Part shown: positions 6,789 to 14,297 of the stretch, piece by piece
Layout of the letters: the number at the start of each line of letters is the position of its first letter
Position numbering within the stretch: the stretch's first letter is position 1
NCBI RefSeq assembly: GCF_900156045.1
Contig: NZ_FTMX01000015.1
Coordinates: 1 to 62,809, forward strand
Origin: Peribacillus simplex
GTDB lineage: Bacteria > Bacillota > Bacilli > Bacillales > DSM-1321
Direction of reading: 5' to 3'
DNA length: 62,809 nt
Translations under genes and position numbers: made by a program
Notes under the pieces: model-generated
Told to the model about the DNA's origin: nothing
Seen by the model: only the letters and a program-made list of their open reading frames with translations
Database searches by the model: none

Positions 6789-7337
6789 TCATTGCACTCT
6801 GTACATTAAATAAATTTGGTTGGCAATATAATCCGAACTAAAATGAAGCCCCTTTCTTAACCACCATATTATAATGCCTACCAATGAGGCCGTTTTAATA
6901 TCAATGTCAACATAATCAGCAGGTAAATCCTTCTTGGTATTCTTCCTTCTTATTTCTACTAAATGCTTTAATAATGTAAACAATTGTTCCTCAAACTGAT
7001 TCGTCTTAAATAAAATGAGTAAATAATTTCGATGGATATATAAATAATCAAGTAATTGAGTTAGCTGTTGTTTTTCTGATAAATCTTTTGCATGTATTAA
7101 AGCAAAAATTTTATCAGATAGCTCATTTAAAATCTCTTCGGTGATTTGTGTTAGTAAATCTTGAATATCCTGATAATGCAGGTAAAATGTTGTCCGGTTT
7201 AATCCTGCTTTGGCTGCGATTTTCTGAACCGTTAAATTTGGAATGGCAGGGTCCTCGGATAAGAGAGCAATGACAGCGTTCTTAAACATTTCTCTTGACC
7301 GAATCGTACGAGGGTCTTCTTTCTTAGGAATAGACAT
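6789..7337 (-). CDS. TetR/AcrR family transcriptional regulator
   Basis: A 182-residue regulator. The N-terminal helix-turn-helix is clear (TVQKIAAKAGLNRTTFYLHY near residues 36-55). The C-terminal half is the ligand-binding domain of the type seen in short Firmicute TetR proteins. The start is ATG at 7337 with AAAGGAG 6 nt upstream. A 23-residue extension is open upstream but would start inside the palindrome at 7400-7424 and looks unlike protein. Divergent from the MFS exporter gene, so it probably represses that gene and itself and is released by an exported compound. A/T-rich relative to neighbours, suggesting acquisition. Confidence 0.88.
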   Translation of the reverse strand: MSIPKKEDPRTIRSREMFKNAVIALLSEDPAIPNLTVQKIAAKAGLNRTTFYLHYQDIQDLLTQITEEILNELSDKIFALIHAKDLSEKQQLTQLLDYLYIHRNYLLILFKTNQFEEQLFTLLKHLVEIRRKNTKKDLPADYVDIDIKTASLVGIIIWWLRKGLHFSSDYIANQIYLMYRVQ

Positions 7338-7370
7338 TTTTAACTCCTTTATAGATTTTCTTTGACTTTC

Positions 7371-7395
7371 TCGACAGCATAAATTCCTATGTCGA
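7371..7395. promoter_or_regulatory. candidate TetR operator, proximal to tetR
   Basis: TCGACA (7371-7376) and TGTCGA (7390-7395) form an inverted repeat with a 13-nt spacer in the tetR/MFS divergent region. A further TCGACA occurs at 7462-7467 on the exporter side, as expected for a shared repressor recognising TGTCGA half-sites. Confidence 0.4.
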
Positions 7396-7399
7396 TTAG

Positions 7400-7424
7400 T
7401 GAACATTTTTAAGAAAACTGTTCA
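7400..7424. promoter_or_regulatory. 25-bp near-perfect palindrome, candidate operator
   Basis: TGAACA (7400-7405) mirrors TGTTCA (7419-7424), and TTTT mirrors AAAA inside. Of 12 base pairs only two fail. It sits midway between the two divergent start codons and is the best single operator candidate for the TetR protein. Confidence 0.5.
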
Positions 7425-7507
7425 TGGTAAGCAACATATTTTTTTGTTACCATCGATTTTATCGACACGATGTTGAGAATGCAAGTCAAAAATAAAGGAG
7501 TTTACGA

Positions 7508-8962
7508 ATGAAAAATGAAATAACAGAAGGAAATAAAAAGATTTTATTAATTGTACTGATTGCTGGCTGTTTTTTATCAACATTAAATCAGACTTTATTA
7601 AATGTTGCATTGAGTGGTTTAATGGACGTATTTCATGTAACTGCTGCAACTGTACAATGGTTATCAACGGGATTTATGCTAGTAAACGGTGTTTTAGTGC
7701 CGATTACGGCTTTTTTAATGAAACGGTTTACAACAAGGCAGCTATTTATTAGCTCGATGTTCTTTTTGTTTATCGGATCTGCACTTAGTGCATGTGCGGT
7801 GAATTTTGGCATGCTGTTAACGGGAAGAATGATTCAAGCAATTGGTGCCGGGATTATAATGCCTCTAATGATGACAGTCATTTTATATTTATATCCTAGC
7901 GAAAAGCGTGGAAGTATTATGGGGACAATCGGCTTTGCGATAATTTTTGCTCCAGCCATAGCACCTACATTATCTGGTTTTATCATTGAATATGTTTCAT
8001 GGAGATGGTTGTTTATTGGGTTAACCCCATTTATCATAATCGTCATTGTTCTAGCGTTCAAATATTTAATGAATGTTGCAGAGACAACAAAAGCAAAATT
8101 AGATATCACAAGTGTCATTTTATCAACGATTGGTTTTGGCTGCATATTATTTGGATTTAGCAGCGCCGGAAGCAAGGGATGGGATAATCCCATTATCATT
8201 ACTACAATTATCGCCGGGATAATCGTGACGGCTCTATTCTGTTTACGTCAAATGAAATCCAGCGATCCATTATTAAATTTATCTGTATTTAAATACAAAG
8301 TTTTCACGCTCACATCTTTCATCAATGTACTCATTACGATGATTATGTATGCGGATTTAATTCTTTTACCAATTTACTTGCAGAATGGACGGGGCTTTAC
8401 AGCATTTGAAGCAGGTTTACTGTTATTGCCAGGAGCTGTGATCAACGCCTTCTTGTCCCCTGTCACAGGTAAAATGTATGATAAATACGGTGCTAAACCA
8501 CTCTTTATTACAGGTTTAGTATTTATCATTGTTTCTATGTGGGGAGTCATAGATCTAAACGAATCCACAACCTATATATATTTAATGGTTCGTACCATTT
8601 TATTACGGATTGGATTAAGCTTTATTTCTATGCCTTTAAATACAGCAGGATTGAATGCTTTACCAAGAGAATTGGGTTCCCATGGTTCAGCTGTAAATAA
8701 TACCATCCGCCAATTGTCAGGTGCTATTGGAACAGCCGTTGTCGTCACAGTATATACAATGCAAGCAACTTCGCATGCCTCTGAGCTATCAATGCAAAAT
8801 GAAAACATTACAGATATACAACTAGAGGCATTGGCTTCTATCTTTGGCTCAAGTGGTGCCTATGTTTTCATGTTAATCCTATCTTTTGTGGCGTTAATTT
8901 TTGCATGCTTTATGCCGAAAAAAGCCGCAATTAAAAAAAGTGAAAGTGAATCCCCTAACTAA
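7508..8962 (+). CDS. DHA2 family (EmrB/QacA-type) MFS drug exporter
   Basis: A 484-residue polytopic membrane protein with about 14 predicted segments. It has the DHA2 signature regions: NVALSGLMDVF in the first helix, the GRMIQAIGAGIIMP loop (motif B-like), and APAIAPTLSGFI followed by SWRWLFIG (motif C, antiporter). These proteins exchange protons for drugs or other amphipathic molecules; the substrate is not predictable. Related Bacillus proteins include LmrB and Mdr. ATG at 7508 follows AAAGGAG. Paired with the divergent tetR at 6789. Low GC compared with flanking ribosomal genes and absence from the usual gene order suggest horizontal gain. Confidence 0.9.
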   Translation: MKNEITEGNKKILLIVLIAGCFLSTLNQTLLNVALSGLMDVFHVTAATVQWLSTGFMLVNGVLVPITAFLMKRFTTRQLFISSMFFLFIGSALSACAVNFGMLLTGRMIQAIGAGIIMPLMMTVILYLYPSEKRGSIMGTIGFAIIFAPAIAPTLSGFIIEYVSWRWLFIGLTPFIIIVIVLAFKYLMNVAETTKAKLDITSVILSTIGFGCILFGFSSAGSKGWDNPIIITTIIAGIIVTALFCLRQMKSSDPLLNLSVFKYKVFTLTSFINVLITMIMYADLILLPIYLQNGRGFTAFEAGLLLLPGAVINAFLSPVTGKMYDKYGAKPLFITGLVFIIVSMWGVIDLNESTTYIYLMVRTILLRIGLSFISMPLNTAGLNALPRELGSHGSAVNNTIRQLSGAIGTAVVVTVYTMQATSHASELSMQNENITDIQLEALASIFGSSGAYVFMLILSFVALIFACFMPKKAAIKKSESESPN

Positions 8963-8988
8963 AATCGATAACAATACAATCTTTAAAA

Positions 8989-9030
8989 TAAAGCATATCT
9001 GGGATATCCCAGATATGCTTTATTATTTTT
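8989..9030 (+). terminator. terminator of the MFS exporter gene
   Basis: A perfect 16-bp inverted repeat (AAAGCATATCTGGGAT and its complement) followed by ATTATTTTT, 27 nt past the stop codon. The very long perfect stem would insulate the ribosomal operon running towards it. Confidence 0.85.
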
Positions 9031-9078
9031 AATATTTAAGTTCATGGTCCGTGCTGTGATCAACATCTTTTTCCGGAC

Positions 9079-9113
9079 AAAAAAAGACCCCCAACCAAAA
9101 TGGTTGAGAGCCT
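9079..9113 (-). terminator. terminator of the rplM-rpsI operon
   Basis: On the minus strand GGCTCTCAACC pairs with GGTTGGGGGTC around ATTTT, followed by TTTTTTTG, directly after the rpsI stop codon. Several G-U pairs are used. Confidence 0.8.
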
Positions 9114-9131
9114 TTCGAAACGGTAATAGAA

Positions 9132-9524
9132 TTAACGTTTTGAGAACTGAGGTGCACGACGTGCGCCTTTAAGACCGTATTTTTTACGTTCTTTCATACG
9201 TGGGTCACGAGTTAGTAAACCAGCAGTTTTAAGAGATGGACGGTATTCTGGATCAACTTGTAGCAATGCACGAGCGATACCGTGACGGATTGCTCCAGCT
9301 TGACCAGTGTATCCACCACCGCTAACGTTAACTAGAACGTCGTAATTTCCAGTAGTTTCAGTTGCAACTAGTGGTTGGTTAACAACTTCACGTAATGCTG
9401 CGAAAGGAATATATTCATTGATGTCACGACCGTTAATAACGATGCGACCTTCGCCTGGTACTAAACGTACACGAGCTACTGAGCTCTTACGGCGACCAGT
9501 ACCATAATATTGAACTTGTGCCAA
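9132..9524 (-). CDS. rpsI: 30S ribosomal protein S9
   Basis: 130 residues. The C-terminal tail APQFSKR, with the terminal Lys-Arg that reaches the P-site tRNA anticodon, is intact, as are the YYGTGRRKSSVARV and GGGYTGQAGAIRHGIARAL motifs. The start codon is TTG at 9524, preceded by AGGAGG 8 nt upstream; no ATG gives the right N-terminus. Last gene of the rplM-rpsI unit, 20 nt after rplM. Confidence 0.97.
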   Translation of the reverse strand: MAQVQYYGTGRRKSSVARVRLVPGEGRIVINGRDINEYIPFAALREVVNQPLVATETTGNYDVLVNVSGGGYTGQAGAIRHGIARALLQVDPEYRPSLKTAGLLTRDPRMKERKKYGLKGARRAPQFSKR

Positions 9525-9544
9525 GATAGTAACCTCCTTAGTAA

Positions 9545-9982
9545 TTATCCGCGTAATTCGTATACTTCTGGTTGTTGAGCAGCGTGTGGGTGCTCAGCTC
9601 CAGCGTATACGTGTAATTTTTTGTAGATTTGACGACCAAGAGAATTCTTTGGAAGCATACCTTTGATAGCAAGTTCAAGCATTCTCTCAGGGTAGTTTGT
9701 ACGCATTTCAAGAGCAGTTCTAGTTTTAAGACCGCCTGGATGCATAGTGTGACGGTAATAAATTTTGTCTGTCAATTTTTTACCAGTCAAGTGGATTTTT
9801 TCAACATTGATAAGAATTACATGATCACCAGTGTCAATGTTCGGTGTAAAAGTTGGTTTATGTTTACCACGTAAGATGGATGCTACTTCAGTAGAAAGGC
9901 GACCCAAAGTTTTGCCTTCAGCGTCAATCACATACCATTTACGTTCTACTTCATTAGCTTTCGCCATAAATGTCGTACGCAT
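9545..9982 (-). CDS. rplM: 50S ribosomal protein L13
   Basis: 145 residues, the same length as I recall for B. subtilis L13, starting MRTTFMAKANEVERKW after AGGAGGTTAACC. Motifs GRLSTEVASILRGKHKP and DKIYYRHTMHPGGLK are typical. It is an early-binding 23S rRNA assembly protein. It has its own promoter (10079-10107) and an L13-type leader hairpin, so it can be expressed independently of ecfA1A2T-truA upstream. Confidence 0.97.
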   Translation of the reverse strand: MRTTFMAKANEVERKWYVIDAEGKTLGRLSTEVASILRGKHKPTFTPNIDTGDHVILINVEKIHLTGKKLTDKIYYRHTMHPGGLKTRTALEMRTNYPERMLELAIKGMLPKNSLGRQIYKKLHVYAGAEHPHAAQQPEVYELRG

Positions 9983-10019
9983 GGTTAACCTCCTAAAAAA
10001 CTTTTTAATTTTTTATATT

Positions 10020-10067
10020 TATTTTCAATCACAATAAACTTCCGGGGCTTATCGTGGGATTAAAATA
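10020..10067 (-). ncRNA. L13 leader RNA (autoregulatory hairpin)
   Basis: The rplM leader folds into one long hairpin: TATTTTAATC and the adjacent CGATAA pair with TTATTG and GATTGAAAATA, leaving an internal loop with GCCCCGGAAG. Position, size and shape match the L13 leader family described in Bacillaceae, where L13 is thought to bind its own mRNA. Confidence 0.6.
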
Positions 10068-10078
10068 CATACCATATT

Positions 10079-10107
10079 ATATTAACTTCTCCCATATTCA
10101 TTGTCAA
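10079..10107 (-). promoter_or_regulatory. rplM promoter (sigma A)
   Basis: -35 TTGACA (10102-10107) and -10 TAATAT (10079-10084) with a 17-bp spacer on the minus strand. The predicted start lies just before the L13 leader hairpin. Confidence 0.8.
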
Positions 10108-10249
10108 GGGAATGTTACACTAGGATAAGTTGTCTATAAAACACTCTCTGCAACTCCATGAAAAGGGTAGTATAGCGACAAACCGCTCCATTACTGACTT
10201 CATCCCGTTTCCTGGTTGTAAAAAAACTGGTATCACTTCGAAAATATTT

Positions 10250-10990
10250 TTATTTGTAAAATACTTTCCATAAATATAAGCCTTGGGCTGGCGCTGTTTT
10301 CCCTGCAAAACTGCGGTCCTTCTTTTCCAAAATCCCGCTCATGTCACGGGGTGACATCTTGCCGCTGCCGACATCCAGGAGCGTCCCAACCAAGATACGC
10401 ACCATATTATACAAGAAACCTTCCCCAACGAAGCGGAAAACCATGAAATCATCGCTCTCTTCAAAATCCATTTCTTTTATGGTTCGAACTTTATCGACCA
10501 CTTCCGTTTTTGCCGAACAAAAACTTGTAAAGTCATGTGTCCCTATCAAATAGGAGATTGCTTCCCTCATCGCCTCCCCATCTAATGGGTAGGGATAATG
10601 ATAGGCGTAATTCCGCTTAAACGGATCCCGTAGTTTCGAACGGGCGATGATATAACGGTACTCTTTCCCAGTCGTATGGAACCTCGCATGAAAATCGTCA
10701 GGTACGATATCGACTTCCAGAACGATGATATCGGTCGGAAGAAGGGCGCTGAACGCCTTTACCCAATTTTCAGTAGGGAATGTAAGGGGCGATTCAAAGT
10801 GAAGCACCTGCCCCTTTGCATGGACCCCTGAGTCTGTCCTGCCTGAAGCAGTCACTTTTATAATTGTGCCTTTATGCATTTGGGCCAAGACTGCCTCGAA
10901 TTCACTTTGTATGGTGCGTTTCTCTGGCTGCACCTGATAACCAGCAAAATCCGTGCCGTCATAAGCGATCACACATTTATATTTTGGCAT
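10250..10990 (-). CDS. truA: tRNA pseudouridine synthase A (TruA)
   Basis: 246 residues. TruA converts U38-U40 in the anticodon stem of many tRNAs to pseudouridine. The catalytic Asp is in ASGRTDSGVHA (near residue 53), and the N-terminal YDGTDFAGYQ and the GEGFLYNMVRILVGTLL segments are typical. ATG at 10990 follows AAGGAAGAG, 14 nt after the ecfT stop, so it is the fourth gene of the ecfA1-ecfA2-ecfT-truA unit. Confidence 0.96.
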   Translation of the reverse strand: MPKYKCVIAYDGTDFAGYQVQPEKRTIQSEFEAVLAQMHKGTIIKVTASGRTDSGVHAKGQVLHFESPLTFPTENWVKAFSALLPTDIIVLEVDIVPDDFHARFHTTGKEYRYIIARSKLRDPFKRNYAYHYPYPLDGEAMREAISYLIGTHDFTSFCSAKTEVVDKVRTIKEMDFEESDDFMVFRFVGEGFLYNMVRILVGTLLDVGSGKMSPRDMSGILEKKDRSFAGKTAPAQGLYLWKVFYK

Positions 10991-11004
10991 AGTTCTCTTC
11001 CTTA

Positions 11005-11802
11005 TTATGAACGTAATAAAAATAACATGACCGTTAGAACGCCTATCGAGACCATCAAAAGACTATCACTCGTCTTCCAGTCCAATTGGCGATATTTCGT
11101 GCGGCCTTCCCCGCCACGGTATCCTCTTGATTCCATGGCAGTTGCCAATTCCTCAGCCCGTTTGAACGAACTGACAAATAAAGGAACAAGCAGCGGTACA
11201 ATCGATTTAACCCTTTCCTTTATCGGGCCAGAAGAAAAGTCAACGCCCCTTGCAGTTTGGGCCTTCATGATTTTTTCCGTTTCCTCCATTAGCGTTGGAA
11301 TGAAACGAAGGGCAATTGACATCATCAATGCCAGTTCATGTACAGGCATCTTCCACTTTTTCAAGGGCCCCAACAGCTCTTCCATCCCATCTGTAATGGA
11401 TATCGGGGATGTCGTCAAAGTTAAAAGTGACGTAACAAGGATTAGTAAAGTAAATCTAACGGATATGAAAAAACCTTGAATCAGACCGCCTTCATAGATT
11501 TCAAACCAACCGTATTCAAAAAGCAATTCCCCCTCTTTCGTAAAAAATATATGGAGAAGGAATGTAAATACGATCAAGAAAAAGATTGGTTTTAACCCAT
11601 TATAAAGATAGCGAAGCGGTATTTTGGAAATACTGATTAAAAGGATCGTGAATACAGCAAGCAAACCGTAAGAAACGACATTATTCGCTAAAAAGACGAC
11701 ACAAACAAACAGGAACACGAGGAGCAATTTAGCCCTTGGGTCCATCTTGTGCATCAGTGAATTTGCAGGGACATAACGCCCGATAATCATTTTATCCAGC
11801 AT
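11005..11802 (-). CDS. ecfT: energy-coupling factor transporter transmembrane subunit EcfT
   Basis: 265 residues with about five or six membrane helices. The two cytoplasmic coupling helices that contact the ATPases carry the expected Ala-Arg-Gly-type motifs (QTARGVDF and ESRGYRGG). EcfT joins the EcfA1/EcfA2 ATPases to many interchangeable vitamin S components. Its start ATG overlaps the ecfA2 stop by one base. The gene at 5989-6519 is a candidate client S component on the same strand. Confidence 0.95.
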   Translation of the reverse strand: MLDKMIIGRYVPANSLMHKMDPRAKLLLVFLFVCVVFLANNVVSYGLLAVFTILLISISKIPLRYLYNGLKPIFFLIVFTFLLHIFFTKEGELLFEYGWFEIYEGGLIQGFFISVRFTLLILVTSLLTLTTSPISITDGMEELLGPLKKWKMPVHELALMMSIALRFIPTLMEETEKIMKAQTARGVDFSSGPIKERVKSIVPLLVPLFVSSFKRAEELATAMESRGYRGGEGRTKYRQLDWKTSDSLLMVSIGVLTVMLFLLRS

Positions 11803-12668
11803 CAGCGGTTCCCCCGTTTCATGACTTTATCTATTTCTATCGCTAAATCTCCGATATTAAGACATGGATGATCAAATCGAACACCAAGTTCCTTCTGGAG
11901 CTTTAGCTGAAAACGGACCGTATCAGGAACATCCAGGCCAAGCTCCATTAATTGCTCCGGCTCTGCGAAAATTTCATGGGGTGTTCCTTTCTTGAACACC
12001 GTACCCTTGTGCATGATAATGATGTCATCAGCGTACTTAGCTGCATCCTCCATGCTATGTGTCACAAGAATCGTTGAAATGCCCCTTGCTTTATGCAGAT
12101 CATAAAACATATCCATGATTTCTTTGCGTCCTCGCGGATCCAGACCCGCTGTGGGCTCATCAAGGACCAATACTTCCGGCTCCATGGCAAGTACCCCAGC
12201 GATGGCGACCCGTCGCATTTGTCCGCCAGATAAGTCGAATGGAGATTTTTCAAGAATTTCCTCATTCAATCCGACTTGCGCGATGGCTTTCCTGGCCAGT
12301 TGTTTAGCATCGTTTTCAGAAAGTCCAAAATTCATAGGTCCGAAACATATATCCTTTTCAACCGTTTCATCAAATAACTGATGTTCCGGAAACTGAAAAA
12401 CAATTCCGACCTTTTGTCTTATTGGCCGTAAAGCCTTTTCTTTTCTTCCGGCTTCAATCGTCCGATCCCCAATGAAAACACGACCCTTCGTCGGTTTTAA
12501 AAGAGCATTCAAATGCTGCAGTAGCGTGGATTTCCCGGACCCTGTATGCCCGATGATTGCGGTATAGGTTCCCGGCTCCATTGAAATATTGACATCATGA
12601 AGGGCTAGATGTTCAAAAGGAGTATTCACCTGATAGCGGTATTCTACATCATCGAGTGTAATTCGCAT
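11802..12668 (-). CDS. ecfA2: energy-coupling factor ATP-binding protein EcfA2
   Basis: 288 residues. ABC ATPase motifs: Walker A GHTGSGKST, signature DLSGGQMRRVA, Walker B VLVLDEPTAGLDP, and the switch His in THSMED. It pairs with EcfA1 to form the heterodimer driving ECF vitamin and metal uptake. The start ATG lies 25 nt inside the 3' end of ecfA1, the same kind of overlap as in B. subtilis, implying translational coupling. Confidence 0.96.
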   Translation of the reverse strand: MRITLDDVEYRYQVNTPFEHLALHDVNISMEPGTYTAIIGHTGSGKSTLLQHLNALLKPTKGRVFIGDRTIEAGRKEKALRPIRQKVGIVFQFPEHQLFDETVEKDICFGPMNFGLSENDAKQLARKAIAQVGLNEEILEKSPFDLSGGQMRRVAIAGVLAMEPEVLVLDEPTAGLDPRGRKEIMDMFYDLHKARGISTILVTHSMEDAAKYADDIIIMHKGTVFKKGTPHEIFAEPEQLMELGLDVPDTVRFQLKLQKELGVRFDHPCLNIGDLAIEIDKVMKRGNR

Positions 12669-13480
12669 AAATCCTTCACCAACTCTTCCTCTGTCAAATG
12701 CCCATCAACTACACGAACACCATTTTTTTGTAACTCCTTGGTTAGTTTCACTGAAAAGGGAATATCCAGACCAAGAGCAATCAATTCTTCCTCTAACTCA
12801 AAAATATCCTGAGGCGGCCCTTCACGATATAACCGACCTTGGTTCATGACTATCATTCGATCGGCTTTGGCAGCTTCCTCAAGATCATGGGTGATTGATA
12901 TGACAGTGATCTCGTTTTCCTGCTTCAATTCCCTAACTGTTTCAAGCACTTCTTCACGGCCTCTTGGGTCAAGCATGGAGGTTGCTTCATCTAAGATGAT
13001 TATGTCTGGCTGCAAGGCTATTACACCTGCTATGGCCACTCTTTGCTTTTGACCGCCGGATAGATGGTGCGGCTCTTGATTAAGAAAGGCATTCATTTTA
13101 ACCTTATTTAACGCACCATGAACACGCTCCACCATAACCTGCTGAGAAACACCGGCGTTTTCTAAACCAAAAGCCACATCATCCTGAACTGTAGTGCCTA
13201 CAAATTGATTATCTGGGTTTTGAAAAACCATGCCAATTTTCTGGCGTACATCCCAAACGGATTCTTCTGTCAAAAGTTGATCATTAATCGTAATGGTACC
13301 TGAGTTAGCGAACTGAAGACCATTCAGTAACTTTGCTAATGTCGACTTGCCAGAGCCATTATGTCCGACAATCGCAAGCCACTCCCCCTGATGAATATCA
13401 AAAGAAACATCATCCAAGGCGTTTCGAGACTGACCCTCATATTTAAAAACAATATTTTTTAAAGAAACCAGCTTCTTCAT
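12644..13480 (-). CDS. ecfA1: energy-coupling factor ATP-binding protein EcfA1
   Basis: 278 residues. Walker A GHNGSGKST, signature HLSGGQKQRVA, Walker B IIILDEATSMLDP. The glutamate after Walker B is present, and the D-loop and SITHDLEE switch are intact. First gene of the ecf unit. ATG at 13480 has GAGGAGGGCC upstream. It is preceded by a 370-bp non-coding region with several hairpins (see 13481-13783). Confidence 0.96.
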   Translation of the reverse strand: MKKLVSLKNIVFKYEGQSRNALDDVSFDIHQGEWLAIVGHNGSGKSTLAKLLNGLQFANSGTITINDQLLTEESVWDVRQKIGMVFQNPDNQFVGTTVQDDVAFGLENAGVSQQVMVERVHGALNKVKMNAFLNQEPHHLSGGQKQRVAIAGVIALQPDIIILDEATSMLDPRGREEVLETVRELKQENEITVISITHDLEEAAKADRMIVMNQGRLYREGPPQDIFELEEELIALGLDIPFSVKLTKELQKNGVRVVDGHLTEEELVKDLCELHSMM

Positions 13481-13783
13481 TATGTGGCCCTCCTCATCCT
13501 CGACTGCACTCGTCTAAACTAAACTCTGCTCACTCAATATAAATATAGTCGTTTTTTCCTTCTGAAAATATAAAAAAACGCTGCACCCCTTCCACCGAAA
13601 GAATTTTCGGTAAATTAAGAGCAGCTAACAGCGGGCCTGTTACGAAAAACAGGTTATCTTATAATCGCTTATCAAAAGCGGGAAGGGATGCTTGAGCTAG
13701 ACGTGAAGGCTCCCTGCATAATACAGGTTCCGCCAGCCATCGTAACACTCAATGCGAATTTCTAGATGAAAGAATTTCTATTT
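13481..13783 (-). other. structured leader region upstream of ecfA1
   Basis: No protein gene. Read on the minus strand, it holds a run of hairpins: CCTG/CAGG within GGCT/AGCC near 13700-13735, CGCTT/AAGCG near 13670-13685, CCTGTT/AACAGG near 13640-13660, and a terminator-like element (13572-13625) in which GCTGC pairs with GCAGC around the perfect palindrome ACCGAAA-ATTC-TTTCGGT, followed by seven T. AGCC and the overlapping GAGC (which could pair with GCTC downstream) would be mutually exclusive. I see no convincing promoter and no known riboswitch signature. Confidence 0.45.
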
Positions 13784-13841
13784 TAAAAAAAGAAAAAGGG
13801 CATAGAACAAGTGAGTATATTCATTTGTCCCGCCCTTTTTC
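13784..13841 (-). terminator. terminator at the end of the alpha operon (after rplQ)
   Basis: On the minus strand AAAAAGGGC pairs with GCCCTTTTT, with a second helix ACAAATGA/TCACTTGT inside, then TCTTTTTTT. It lies 11 nt past the rplQ stop and closes the long S10-spc-alpha transcription unit. Confidence 0.8.
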
Positions 13842-13851
13842 ATCGTTGTTA

Positions 13852-14214
13852 TTAAACTAATTCAATAACCACGACTGGTGCACCGTCACCGCGGCGTGGA
13901 CCAACTTTCATGATACGAGTGTATCCACCTTGACGTTCTTCATAACGTGGAGCCACGTCACTGAATAGTTTTTGAAGGGCATCTGTGCCATTCTCAGCGT
14001 CAGCGATTTCGTTACGGATGAAAGATGCAGCTTGACGGCGTGCATGCAAGTCACCACGTTTACCAAGAGTGATCATTTTATCTACTACAGAACGTAATTC
14101 TTTTGCACGTGCTTCAGTAGTTTCAATGCGCTCATGGATAATAAGATCCGTAGCTAAATCACGAAGTAATGCTTTACGTTGTGCGCTAGTGCGTCCTAAC
14201 TTTCTGTAACCCAT
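13852..14214 (-). CDS. rplQ: 50S ribosomal protein L17
   Basis: 120 residues starting MGYRKLGRTSAQRKALLRDL, the standard L17 N-terminus. The reading frame is open for 16 more codons upstream, but these are non-conserved and lie in the rpoA-rplQ gap; GGAGGGAATCTCTA precedes the chosen ATG. C-terminal KVGPRRGDGAPVVVIEL is typical. It lines the polypeptide exit region of the 50S. Last gene of the alpha operon, directly followed by a terminator. Confidence 0.97.
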   Translation of the reverse strand: MGYRKLGRTSAQRKALLRDLATDLIIHERIETTEARAKELRSVVDKMITLGKRGDLHARRQAASFIRNEIADAENGTDALQKLFSDVAPRYEERQGGYTRIMKVGPRRGDGAPVVVIELV

Positions 14215-14297
14215 TAGAGATTCCCTCCTTTGTTGAAGTTCTATATTGTGTGTCCATAACAAGGCTCACAACATAATGGATTGATTCCGCCATGTTA

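Noticed and set aside
13700..13740. GGCGGAACCTG in the ecfA1 leader as a T-box core
   Set aside because: Lacks the conserved TGGAACCGCG order and there is no specifier loop or tRNA-related gene downstream.
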